Shown piece after piece: positions 1 to 7,747 of a stretch of DNA of 12,759 nucleotides. A model generated the notes under the pieces. It had not been told where the DNA came from. It ran no database searches and saw only the letters and a program-made list of their open reading frames with translations. The stretch's first letter is position 1. Each line of letters opens with the position of its first letter. The DNA is from Dunaliella salina (Eukaryota; Chlorophyta; Chlorophyceae; Chlamydomonadales; Dunaliellaceae): assembly GCA_002284615.2 (NCBI GenBank), contig MU069461.1, positions 147,500 through 160,258 of the forward strand, read 5' to 3'. Position numbers and translations under genes: made by a program.

Positions 1-39
<39 letters not shown>

Positions 40-46
40 GTGTGTG
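1..46. repeat. (GT)n microsatellite at left edge
   Basis: This is an almost pure GT dinucleotide run with one interruption (TTG near 38-40). It ends about 50 bp before the acceptor of the first PH-gene exon, so it lies inside an intron. The open frame through it (a Met-Cys-Val-Cys-Val string) is a by-product of the repeat. The window starts inside the run, so its true length is unknown. Confidence 0.97.
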
Positions 47-95
47 AGCCTTTGAGTATGGAACTGAGATGCATTTTGCTTTGTGCTTTGGGCAG

Positions 96-180
96 GTGGT
101 TTGTGTTGAAGCAGGGCAAGATTTTCTGGTTCAAGTCGGATGTCCTGACCCCAGAGACCATCCCAAGGGGAGTCATTGAT
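96..180 (+). CDS. PH gene, exon encoding strands 2-4 of the PH fold
   Basis: The acceptor is GGCAG at 91-95, after a T-rich stretch. The first base (96) completes a split codon, probably the Arg before the Trp, as in the family's RRRWFVLKQG motif. The exon then reads WFVLKQGKIFWFKSDV and TPETIPRGVID. It ends at Asp 178-180 and is followed by a consensus GTGAGT donor. The phosphoinositide-binding basic residues of such domains sit partly here (Lys of KQGK) and partly in the exon missing to the left. Confidence 0.87.
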
Positions 181-3100
181 GTGAGTCATGCCCTCTGATC
201 CCAGCATGTGTGCGCGCCATGTGTGTCGTAAAGGGGGTGTAGGTTTGCCTACGCTGTCAGGGGCTGTTCAAATGCAAGCAAGGAAGAGTTTAGGATCTCG
301 TACTTATGATGGACCCGGTTTGTTGGAACATTTTTGCCACACAGACTGGTAGCAACCAGGCTTTTTGTAATTCCTGTTCTGTGCAGTACCCTTGGACCTT
401 TTTTTTTCTGCATTTGTATTTAACAAGCATCCATGTGCTCACATGCCCTGCAAGTCAAAAAATGCTTGCCCACCAAGGACTCAGAAGACACCACAATGCG
501 GTGAAAATGCCTGGTTATCAACTTAGCAGATGACACCATGTTTTTGTTAATCAATGCCTGGTTGACATGTTAGCTGAAGGTTGCCGTTGCCAAATTGATA
601 ATTGTGCTGGTGACAATGCATGTCTGCAAGATGCATGGTGGGCACGTGTTGCAGGCCAGAAATGGGGCACACAGATTGGGTAACACCACCCCCCTGGCAT
701 GCAGCATCTGCACAACTGACTGCGCGCACGTTTGGTGGGGATGATCCGGGATGGTGCTGAGGAATCATTGTGCACCAACATGGAACGTAATGCTGTGCTC
801 TTCCAGCTAGGGGTACTTCCCTTAATGCACTCGGCCTCTGACTTGCGCAGGCTTGTCTTTTCTTTTTCTTTCTATGCATTATGTGGGTCAGATCATCAAG
901 CCTGGTGGACATATGCCATAGTGGACTAATGCCTTGCGTTGTGTGGGTCAGAGGTCATCAAGCCTGGTGGACAAATGCATGCTTTGGCAGGCCAACAAGT
1001 GTCCGTCCACCAAGGGCGCAGAAGACACCGTGTATGGATTTGCAAATGCCTGGTTGACAAGTTAGATGAAGGACATCATGCATGGTTGAAAGATGCCTGG
1101 CTGTTGAGGGAGTAGACGGTGCAATTCTCAATTGTAACGTGCCTGGTGGTCAAGTGCATGCCTTGGCAGGTCAACAAATGCCTGTCCATCAAGGGCGCGG
1201 AAGACACCATCAACAAGCCCTTTGCATTTGAGATCTCGACGCACGCGGAGAGCATGTTCTTCATTGCAGACACCGAGAAGGTGTGTGTCCACTTGCTGGT
1301 GTTGAGCATGCAGCCACACATGCAGAAGGAGGCATGCTCTTGGGCTCAGGGTTTTAGGGTGTAGGGGTTTACTAACCTTACTAACCTTAAACCCTAACCC
1401 TAAACCTTCAATCTCTATTATTGCGTTGAAATTCCAAGCAAAGGGAGATCAAGGGACATCTCGCATGGTATTATTTTTGTTTACAAGCTTGCTCATGAAA
1501 TTCTAAATTATTAGTATTATTGCGTTAAACTTCCAAGCAATGAGACATCAAGGGACACCTTGCATGGTGTTATTTTTGTTTACAAGCTTGCTCATGAAAT
1601 TCTGAATAAGCAAGGTAGCACCTGCTTTTGAGATGCATGGATGGTGTGCTTTGCTTTGGCACCGAACGCGCAGCAGCTCGGCCTGCTCCTTGTGCATGAG
1701 GTCATTGGGATCCAGGTCACACTCCAAGAATGTCGTTTCCTGTTTTCTTGAAGCGACAAATAAAGGTTGATCCAGCTTGATCCCTCAGTTTCTTCTTCGT
1801 TGATTATTTGCGCTGCTGAGCAGGATAAGGAGGACTGGATCAATGCTGTGGGACGGGCAATCGTCAAGCACTCTCGCAGGTAGGATTACCAAGCTACCTG
1901 GTTGCCATTTAGGTTACAGGAAACAGGTTACAAGGAAAGGAAGGCCTCCAGTCAAAACGACTGACTGCTAGCCTGGTTGCTGTATTGAAGGTGTCATGCC
2001 TGAGGATCTGTTTGACATTTTGGTTCCTGCCAGCAGGCGAGCATCCACTCCCACAAATTCAGTTACCACAGTGTTTCCCTCTGTATACCTACAAGCAAGA
2101 TGGCTAAAAAATTCTTGATGGATGTGGCTGGGCAAAATCCGTGCTAGCCCATCAAGGGAACCTGCAACATCAATGAGTGCTTGCACAGGTGCCTCACCAA
2201 CTTGAAGCCCACTGCAAACATTTTTGGACTTCCGAGCAATGATGATAATCAGATGCATGGCCTGGGACCAATGTTATCAAGTGTGTGGCGTTCACATCAT
2301 TGGGCAAAAGGACTCTTGAAACGCTCAATGCACCCCTTCTCTGCAATCGCACATCTTTAATTGCTATCCTGTGTCCTCAACTCCAAGAGGCCCGGCCATG
2401 GTCCTGAATTCCATGCTGGCTTGACAGCTTGAAGTTTGAGCCACGACAAGCTTTATGAGGCTCGAGAGAGAGAAGCCAGATGTCAAAACACATGATTGCT
2501 GGTCATCCCCATGGCTTGCCCACCCTTTTGTAGGCAAGAAGCAGCCATTTGCCGCTCTTCAGCAAATCTCAGCAACCCCTGCAACATTCCTAGACCTGAG
2601 CAGTGCGTCAGATAGCTGATTTCTTGCTTTCCAAGAGGGTGTAAAGAGGTCGGGGTGAGATGCAGTGTCTGGCCGGTAGGAAAGTTTCAGAAGTCGATGG
2701 TTAGCAACAGGGATTTCTGAAACTTTGCAACGGCCATTGACAGGACAACGAGCCAATCAGCATCCCCAAAGTCCCTTTCCAACGCCTTCTGGGCAGCACC
2801 TGTTGTGATTTGAGATTGGACTTCAATATGTCCATGCTTGCAAGTGAGGCACCAAAAATGTGTTTGCTCATTGAGTCAAAAGCACTCTGCTTTTCACACA
2901 GGCGACTGTTCCGCCTCATTTAGGATTTGGTGGACGTGTCATGCTGGGTAGCATGGGGATGTGCTTAGGTCGCCAGGGAGCGCAGCAGTCGCGATGCAAT
3001 GTCACTCTTAGCATCAACGCGCACACCTGACCGAAGGGTCACCCCAACGGCAGTTCCCCCAATGCCTCCCCGCAAAATCCGACATCGCAGCATCATCGGA

Positions 3101-4827
3101 CAACTGAGAACAGCTCAAATCCATAATTGCTGGTCCACCTATTAAGTCCCACTTCGCTGCCGAAATGGGAAAAAAGAAAAAAAACAGCCTCTGAGCCACA
3201 CAGAACACCTCCACATGCCGAATAGTTTACATTTCTCAACATTTGGGACCTAAAATATGTTTGTTTGCACAAAGCATGCACGGAGGTGGATGTAGGGCCT
3301 GGGGGTACAGTTGGCCATACTTACAAGGGTCCAGCCATGGGGAGGACCTGCTGGGCCGAAGGGTACAGACATTGTGAATTAGGACTTTACATCATGTGTA
3401 TGAAGGGCATGTGGGCATTGGGCAGGCTATTTCTTTGACATGCGGGTGCGTGAATCACTCATCTCTTGTGACAGCCAATCACCATGGCGACTCCTATTTT
3501 GCTCAGTGTTGCGAAACTGACCTTGCTGCTCCATGTGCGCTATTGATTACTGAAGTGTCTTGCAGCGCAGGCAGCGCAACCAAGTAGCAGCAGGTCAAAG
3601 TGAGACTGAGGGGCACTAGGCCCATCCCACCATTTGTTTTACATGAGGAGCTTCAAAACCACCGTGACCATCCAATACACACAATTTCAATATTAACTAA
3701 AGCATGGCACATTCAGGATTGGAACACTGGGCAACGGCATCATAGCATCGTATGCGACCCTGAAAGATGGTAAAGCCAGCCCCCCCTCACATGAAATTTG
3801 ATGTGTATTACCAGGCACAGCAGTGGACCATGCGCAGGCCATGCCTGGCGCTGCATTGTAAAGAAATTGTGTATGGCTGAATGTGGACCACCCAAGCTGC
3901 CTGGGTCTATATCAGAAAGAACCCTCTCTTCCAACCATGCGGAATTTGGTTTTTGCCCTGCATGGCGACTGTGCAAATGTTGTTATGCATTTTGATGTGG
4001 TTGTGAGGGGCCAAATTCACTTCTTGTGGACAGCTGGGTGTAAAAAAAGAGTTGATAGCTTCCCAACCCCGCGCAAGCCCCCCTGCATTTAGTTTAACCC
4101 CCGCTGCACCTTTAAAATGGCCAAAACGGCGCTACCAGCACAGGTGTGCAATTGTCGTGCAAGCGATTTCATATGATCTACCAAATCTTCAAGCTCCAGG
4201 GTAAATGGTTTCCGCGTGGATGCAAAATATTTCATTGTCAGAGATGGCCCACATTTAATAGATATTTTCTGGTACCAAGGCTAAGTTGCAATTGCAACAG
4301 GGCTTTGACTCTTCATTCCCAGGCCCGCTTGAGGGCCGGGGCATAGCCACCGCCAGATCTGCAGAGTCTCCCCTCTCACTATTGTGGTCTGCGGAGTCTG
4401 TGCCTTTGTTCTTTCACTGCTTTATCTTGCGCAAAAAAAAGATGAAATGGCAGAGGCTCCGCATGCCAAAAAAGCTGCATGTAGGAGCCAAGGGCTTTGA
4501 TGAGCAGGTCCTCTCCAAAAATGTCAATTCATTGCTGATTCTCTCAAGGAATTCGCTAGTACATCCTCTCCTACCTCTGGTGGGTGGTCAATTGCACAGC
4601 AAAATGGGAGTGCCTTGCAACTCTTCAATTTTGTGGAAGCCCAACGAAATTCTGGGGTTAGTCTCTGCAAGCAGTCAGAGTTATGGGGCTTTCTCATGAC
4701 GAGGGCTCAGGCAGAGAGTTGGAGCAATGCATAAAAATCGACAAGCTGAGTTTGACTTACAATTGTCTCATTTCTCCTGTGCTGCAGCTTATTAGAGCAT
4801 GACCACCGCGACTACACCAGCATGTAA
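96..4827 (+). CDS. PH-domain-only protein, plant PH1-like (3' part of gene, four exons)
   Basis: Joined exons 96-180, 1170-1280, 1824-1879 and 4788-4827 encode the last roughly 96 residues of a small pleckstrin-homology protein and stop at TAA 4825-4827. In order, the visible pieces are RWFVLKQGKIFWFK (strands 2 and 3 of the PH fold), PRGVID|VNKCLSIKGAEDT, NKPFAFEI, MFFIADTEK|DKEDWINAVGR (the C-terminal helix with its conserved Trp), and a short polar tail, HSRS plus LLEHDHRDY. Order, spacing and tail match the plant PH1 family, which is about 145 residues long, so some 45-50 N-terminal residues should lie left of the window. Arabidopsis PH1 binds phosphatidylinositol 3-phosphate and acts at late endosomes; the same role here is an inference. 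Phases are 0, 0 and 2, and all introns are GT-AG. No second domain follows. I am confident of the family, less so of the last exon. Confidence 0.88.
454..504 (+). pseudogene. Decayed copy of PH exon 1170-1280 (copy C)
   Basis: Read from 454 this gives VKKCLPTKDSEDTTMR and then TGA at 502-504. It aligns without gaps to VNKCLSIKGAEDTINK of the real exon. The position matching the acceptor reads GCAAG instead of GGCAG, so the AG is displaced. It has a stop and no donor, so it is best seen as a dead exon duplicate. Confidence 0.72.
801..872. repeat. Dispersed repeat, copy 1
   Basis: It aligns with 6800-6867 through TTCCAGYTAGGGG, ACTTCC, TTAAT, GCGGCCT/TCGGCCT, CTTGCG and a CTTTTC-rich tail. On the minus strand both copies can be read as KKR..ASQRP..LKEVP with a few substitutions, suggesting a relic of a mobile-element reading frame. 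Here it sits where one unit of the exon-derived array would be expected. Confidence 0.6.
991..1065 (+). pseudogene. Decoy copy of PH exon 1170-1280 with intact acceptor (copy A)
   Basis: The sequence CTTTGGCAG at 982-990 is almost identical to the real acceptor 179 bp downstream. From 991 it reads ANKCPSTKGAEDTV, then diverges and reaches TAG at 1063-1065. The first 40 bases match the true exon at about 34 positions. No donor is visible. If spliced in, it would truncate the protein inside the PH domain. It is either a dead duplicate or a poison exon; the sequence alone cannot tell which. Confidence 0.75.
1170..1280 (+). CDS. PH gene, exon encoding the middle and end of the PH fold
   Basis: This exon is 111 nt and phase 0 at both ends. 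It encodes VNKCLSIKGAEDTINK, PFAFEISTHAES and MFFIADTEK. It carries the family's KGAED and NKPFAFE motifs and the MFFIAD strand that leads into the C-terminal helix. The donor is AAG|GTGTGT. The same acceptor block recurs upstream as a decoy. Confidence 0.93.
1348..1407. repeat. Interstitial telomere-like motifs, head to head
   Basis: The left half reads GGGTTTTAGGGTGTAGGGGT (G-rich, TTTAGGG-like). The right half reads AACCCTAACCCTAAACC (C-rich, CCCTAAA-like) after a short ACTAACCTT duplication. The repeat type is that of plants and many green algae. The two arms are inverted and could form a hairpin. Only two or three degenerate units are present per arm. Confidence 0.75.
1416..1607. repeat. 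99-bp tandem duplication
   Basis: Copy 1 is 1416-1514 and copy 2 is 1515 to about 1607. Both begin TATTATTGCGTT and share CCAAGCAA, ATCAAGGGACA, GCATGGT, TTATTTTTGTTTACAAGCTT and GCTCATGAAATTCT. The few differences suggest a fairly recent duplication. The content is non-coding. Confidence 0.88.
1824..1879 (+). CDS. PH gene, exon encoding the C-terminal helix
   Basis: This exon is 56 nt and encodes DKEDWINAVGRAIVKHSR plus the first two bases (AG) of the next codon. The Trp is the invariant residue of the PH C-terminal helix. The donor is CGCAG|GTAGGA. A TAG lies directly in frame at 1881-1883, so an unspliced transcript would still give a protein ending HSRR. The spliced reading fits the plant family (HSRS plus tail) better. 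Confidence 0.9.
1880..4787 (+). other. 2.9-kb intron, no recognised element
   Basis: This is a phase-2 intron from GTAGGA to a strong acceptor (TTTCTCCTGTGCTGCAG). It contains several open frames of 60-140 codons on both strands, including 1968-2258, 2559-2756 and 2701-2919 on the minus strand and 4286-4699 on the plus strand. I recognise no domain in any of them. The cluster at 1968-2919 may be an old mobile-element remnant. I see no clear repeats or RNA genes here. Confidence 0.65.
4788..4827 (+). CDS. PH gene, terminal coding exon
   Basis: This exon follows a textbook branch region and pyrimidine tract (GACTTAC, then TTTCTCCTGTGCTGCAG). Its first base completes Ser with AG from 1878-1879. 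It then reads LLEHDHRDYTSM and TAA at 4825-4827. This mirrors the short acidic and basic tail (a DYDHR-type motif) after the PH domain in plant PH1. The phase fits exactly. The main doubt is that only 12 codons support it. GTAAGC overlaps the stop and could instead act as a donor. Confidence 0.75.
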
Positions 4828-5104
4828 GCAATGCTGTTCGTGATGTCCGAAGACGTTATGGGATTCGTACATTTGTACGCACTACGCGACCGGCAATGCA
4901 GCTTGGCTAGATTTATGTTTCTCATTTAGTTTATGAAGTTCTCCATGTTTAAGCTTGTTCTTATTCTACCCCCTTTTGTGCAGTCTCTTACTTTTCACAC
5001 CTGTTTGCCTATATTTTAAAACTGTTGCTTATCTGACACTAAGAATGCACCACTGACTTTCTAGAAGACACCTTTATAAACAAAAATACTACTTTGTATA
5101 AGGA

Positions 5105-5242
5105 ATGAGCCGTTTTCCCTTTCCTAGCTGCCTTTCCATGTCAGAGCCTGTCACCTCGGAATTAGGTGGCATGCATCATTTTGCTTCAACAACCTCCGAA
5201 GAATGGATCCAGGCCTTGGAGGTTGTCCTGAGGTTTTGTTGA
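5105..5242 (+). other. Short open frame, 45 codons, unknown
   Basis: It starts ATG in AAGGAATGAGC and ends TGA at 5240-5242. The C-terminal part reads HHFASTTSEEWIQALEVVL, which resembles the last strand and helix of a PH domain in having a Trp in an amphipathic helix. No other PH element is nearby. This may be chance, a fragment of a second PH-domain sequence, or a first exon of the downstream gene. I assign no function. Confidence 0.2.
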
Positions 5243-5946
5243 TGTACAAGGTCCAGGAACCATGGAGCTACTCAGGCCGGTGCACTTGAGCTGTGGCCAT
5301 AGAGAAGAGTAAAAATAAATTGCTCTGCGGACCTTCAGCCAAAACGTTTGGTTGATCAGCCTGTGTTACTGGTCCTTGCCTGCCAACAATGTGACCAGAA
5401 AATGTTGGAACGATCAATTCCACCTGTCGGTCATTACGAACGCAACTTTGACATGCGTAACTTTCGGTCATAGAGCTAAGAACCAACGGACGCTCTTATA
5501 ACCAGATACAACGATTCCTGACAATCATTTTAGGAGCACTCTGTTGAGTCGACACAAGTGCATGCACCCCTTCCAAATTGGACCACCTTGCATGAAGGAT
5601 TTGAGACTCAGAATCGCTTTGTGGTTGCTTCCTTATAAGGGGAATTCAAAACAGCTTGGACACTCACTGGTTGGCACAAAAGAGGCTCTGCAAAAGAGAG
5701 ACTGTTGGAGATGTTCCCGAGAAGCTCAAAGAGTAGTCCCTCCGGGGAACACTCACACATTCATAGGTACACACGTGCATGGATCTCGTCTTTACTCATG
5801 TGAGCAGTGCAATTATATTTTTCCTTCTATTGCAAGTAGAGGAAGCACCATTACATGATATTACAAAACACTAAGAAATGTCCTTCAGCCAGATAGTTTG
5901 GCTGCTCGGCGTTTCGGAAGAAATATATGGGTTCTGTTGCGGTACT

Positions 5947-5975
5947 ACCTGTACAGCTTAGTAAGCTATACAGGT
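5947..5975. repeat. 29-nt near-perfect palindrome
   Basis: The arms are ACCTGTACAGCTTA (5947-5960) and TAAGCTATACAGGT (5962-5975), complementary at 13 of 14 positions around one central base. It could form a cruciform or RNA hairpin. No T-run follows and no gene ends here, so a terminator role is unsupported. Confidence 0.8.
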
Positions 5976-6117
5976 TAGAGATGAGGCCTTGGGGGACTGG
6001 AGCTGGGGGGGAGGGTGTAAGGGTGGCCACTCTGGGTCACCATGGTCACTCTGAGAGCGGAGCAAACGATAAACAAGCTCATTGCTTGAAAAGCTCATAT
6101 TTTGCCTGCGACTGCGT

Positions 6118-6330
6118 GGTGCTTTGAGTGCTGCGCTGCTAAGGAAATGTGCGGTGCTTTGAGTGCTGCGCCGTCAGGAGACTTTCTGTGTCTAAGGAAC
6201 ATTCTGCTATGGAAATGCGTGATGCTTTGAGTGCTGCACTGCTCGAAGACACTCTGCTAAGGAATGATCTGCGAAGGAAATGTGCGATGCTCTGAATGCT
6301 GCCCTGCTTGAAGAGTGCTGCGCTGCTAGG
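6118..6330. repeat. Degenerate tandem array, ~33-35-bp unit
   Basis: The core TGCTTTGAGTGCTGCGCTGC recurs at about 6120, 6155, 6223 and 6288, with a partial copy near 6312. It is interleaved with AGGAAATGTGCG-like blocks (about 6141, 6210, 6275). Spacings are about 35, 68 and 65. The minus-strand open frame over it is repetitive (Ser/Ala-rich) and probably not a gene. Confidence 0.7.
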
Positions 6331-6421
6331 AGGCACTCTGCTGAGGGACACTGATTGCGCAATCCTTTGAACACTCAGCGTATTTTGCTTCCACATTCTA
6401 TTAGGGTGCAAACACTCCACC

Positions 6422-6724
6422 ATGTCAAATACTGTTACCATAGTATGGCAAAAGAGCGCCATAACATTGCCAGTAGAATCCCCCGTCAAGGTATCAGCAA
6501 AGGCCCTCTCGGGGCAGGCCTTTCCTCCATGGACGTTGGCAAAGCAGATCGTCTTGTTTTACAGGACCTCCAGATTCCTGAGTCCTATCATCAACACAAG
6601 ACACGCACTTCGTTTTCAGGGGGATTTTGGGAGGGGTTTTGCTGGACGCGCGGCGGCGGAGGACGGGAGTTGGAGAGTCCGGACGTCCAGAGGCATGGCG
6701 AGCAACCCTCCAAATCCCCATTAG
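6422..6724 (+). pseudogene. Mobile-element-type reading-frame fragment 1
   Basis: This 100-codon open frame ends ...MASNPPNPH and TAG at 6722-6724. The same C-terminal signature (NPPNPH versus DPPDPH before the stop) closes the frame at 7035-7496, 772 bp downstream and in the same orientation. I infer that both are 3' ends of the same element family. The N-terminal part shows no motif I know, and the GC-rich block at 6645-6690 (Ala/Gly/Arg-rich) is unlike its surroundings. The start is arbitrary. Confidence 0.35.
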
Positions 6725-6799
6725 ATCTGTTCCTGGCTCTCTCTTAGGCTGGCTGTGTCTAGTGAAGGTTCTGAGGGCCTTCTGGTGAGGCCTCTAGCT

Positions 6800-6867
6800 T
6801 TCCAGTTAGGGGACTTCCTTTAATACAAGCGGCCTTTGGCTTGCGTAGACTTTCCTTTTCTTTTCCT
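6800..6867. repeat. Dispersed repeat, copy 2
   Basis: This is the partner of 801-872. It lies about 75 bp after the stop of reading-frame fragment 1 and has the same orientation as copy 1. Its position suggests it belongs to the 3' end of the mobile element. Confidence 0.6.
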
Positions 6868-7034
6868 GAGCACTCAACAAACCCTCCCTAAATACATTTT
6901 CCCTTGTCGTCTGACCTACACATATTTTCCCTCGTCGTTTCCCTGTCAAAGACAGGCTCACTTCTAGCCGCCCTGATGCAATATTTGTTGTTCCCACGAA
7001 AAGAGTGCCAAGGGCCAATTTCCAGTACCAATAG

Positions 7035-7496
7035 AGAAGTGCAGGGGGGCATGGGGGAAACAGGGAGCACTCAGCGCCAGCCACAGCCACTCCACCTTCC
7101 AAGCTTCGTCACCCTAATCAGCTCCTCCCAGGACAGAAGCACATCCTTCTTGTGGAAGTCAAATCCTTTGAAGACACCCATCCCAAGAATCAGCTTGAGG
7201 CCTCCAAGCAGCAGCACCGCGATTTGTGTCGCCATCTTTCAAGGGCCTCTGCTCAAGTCACCCTTCAAACTATTCTGTTAGGTGTGTGTGGAATCATTTA
7301 CACCCCCCACACATTGGAGCCACTTAAAGAGCTTGGCCTTGACACACACAAGGCCACCAAGCTTGCTCTGAAGCCTACAAACTTGCTAGTAGACGAGCTC
7401 TGGAAAAGACTTCTTTCAACTCCCATCAACAAGGTCATCAACAAGGTCATCAACAAGGTACGGGCTACTGCCAGTGACCCTCCAGATCCCCACTGA
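7035..7496 (+). pseudogene. Mobile-element-type ORF remnant with nuclease-like EVK motif
   Basis: The frame is open from after TAG 7032-7034 to TGA 7494-7496. It contains HILLVEVKSFEDT, KNQLEASKQQHRDL, TILLGVCGIIY and HTLEPLKELGLD. A hydrophobic strand, then E-x-K, then a helix with Gln resembles the core of PD-(D/E)xK nucleases. By recollection it looks like the C-terminal part of long repeated ORFs in green-algal genomes; I could not search for this. From about 7368 another frame (KLASTRRALEKTSF) looks more protein-like, which indicates a frameshift. Three exact 12-bp repeats (Ile-Asn-Lys-Val) were then inserted before the end (ATASDPPDPH). It has no ATG near the start. It is probably a dead, 5'-truncated element. 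Confidence 0.45.
7424..7459 (+). repeat. Three exact copies of a 12-bp unit
   Basis: The unit CATCAACAAGGT is repeated at 7424, 7436 and 7448. Being a multiple of three, it keeps the frame and adds Ile-Asn-Lys-Val blocks to the element remnant. The last copy runs into GGTACGG, which also looks like a splice donor. Confidence 0.95.
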
Positions 7497-7730
7497 TTTC
7501 TTTTCTCGTTTTCTCTGGGTGAAGGGGATACACGATGCCTTGTATTTTGCCTCTGATTGCACAGGCCTGTGTACAGTGCGCTACCTTCAAACACTCAGTC
7601 TGTTTTGCCTGTTTGCACAATGCTTTGAACTTTATGTTGCCTAGGAACACTCAACCACCTCGAAATCAGGAGGGAGGAACAAATTTTTCTTGGAAAGCGC
7701 ATGTAAATTTTGCACTGCACCCCCCTGGCA

Positions 7731-7747
7731 CCCCCCCCCCCCCCCCC
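7731..7747. repeat. C17 homopolymer
   Basis: A run of 17 C is followed by AAAAACCCC. It lies within a long open frame (7535-8218) that I do not accept as a gene. It is a likely site of sequencing length error. Confidence 0.9.

Larger units (their letters stand above)
181..1169 (+). other. Intron with exon-derived tandem array
   Basis: This 989-bp phase-0 intron runs from GTGAGT to GGCAG. About 430-1169 consists largely of 178-bp-class tandem units that include decayed copies of the following exon (listed separately). A dispersed repeat interrupts the array at 801-872. A 62-bp-spaced direct repeat (GTGGGTCAGA..TCATCAAGCCTGGTGGACA) is visible at 881-912 and 941-974. From 181 to 430 I see only ordinary sequence with a T9 run near 400. 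The real acceptor has a poor polypyrimidine tract. Confidence 0.8.
430..1169 (+). repeat. Tandem array of ~178-bp units carrying decayed exon copies
   Basis: Acceptor-equivalent positions lie at about 453, 630, 990 and 1169, the last being the real acceptor. Spacings are 177, 360 and 179, so one unit around 811 is missing, exactly where the dispersed repeat sits. Every unit shares a GCCTGGTGGACAAATGCATG-like block before the acceptor position. The spacers share ATGCCTGGTTGACAAGTTAG-like blocks (about 508, 556, 1047). The units therefore arose by duplication of an intron-exon junction rather than from a simple microsatellite. Confidence 0.75.
1281..1823 (+). other. Intron with telomere-like motif and 99-bp duplication
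   Basis: This is a 543-bp intron. It holds the telomere-like block at 1348-1407 and a tandem duplication at 1416-1607. The acceptor is GAGCAG at 1818-1823. Taking AG at 1819-1820 instead would add one Gln and fits the family less well. Confidence 0.8.

Noticed and set aside
1881..1883. TAG as the stop codon of the PH gene
   Set aside because: It sits inside a usable donor (CAG|GTAGGA). The exon at 4788 continues in the right phase with a family-like tail. It is kept only as a possible end for an intron-retained form.
4286..4699. 137-codon open frame, plus strand
   Set aside because: It lies within the third PH-gene intron and has no recognisable motif, no splice context and no clear bias in codon use.
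5332..5917. CCTTCAGCCA...GTTTGG motif at 5332 and 5882 as element termini
   Set aside because: The two copies are direct, short and imperfect. No target-site duplication or coding content marks the interval as an element.
7448..7466. Splice donor AAG|GTACGG after the 12-bp repeats
   Set aside because: It is a good match in sequence, but the frame before it is a decayed element remnant and no partner exon was found.
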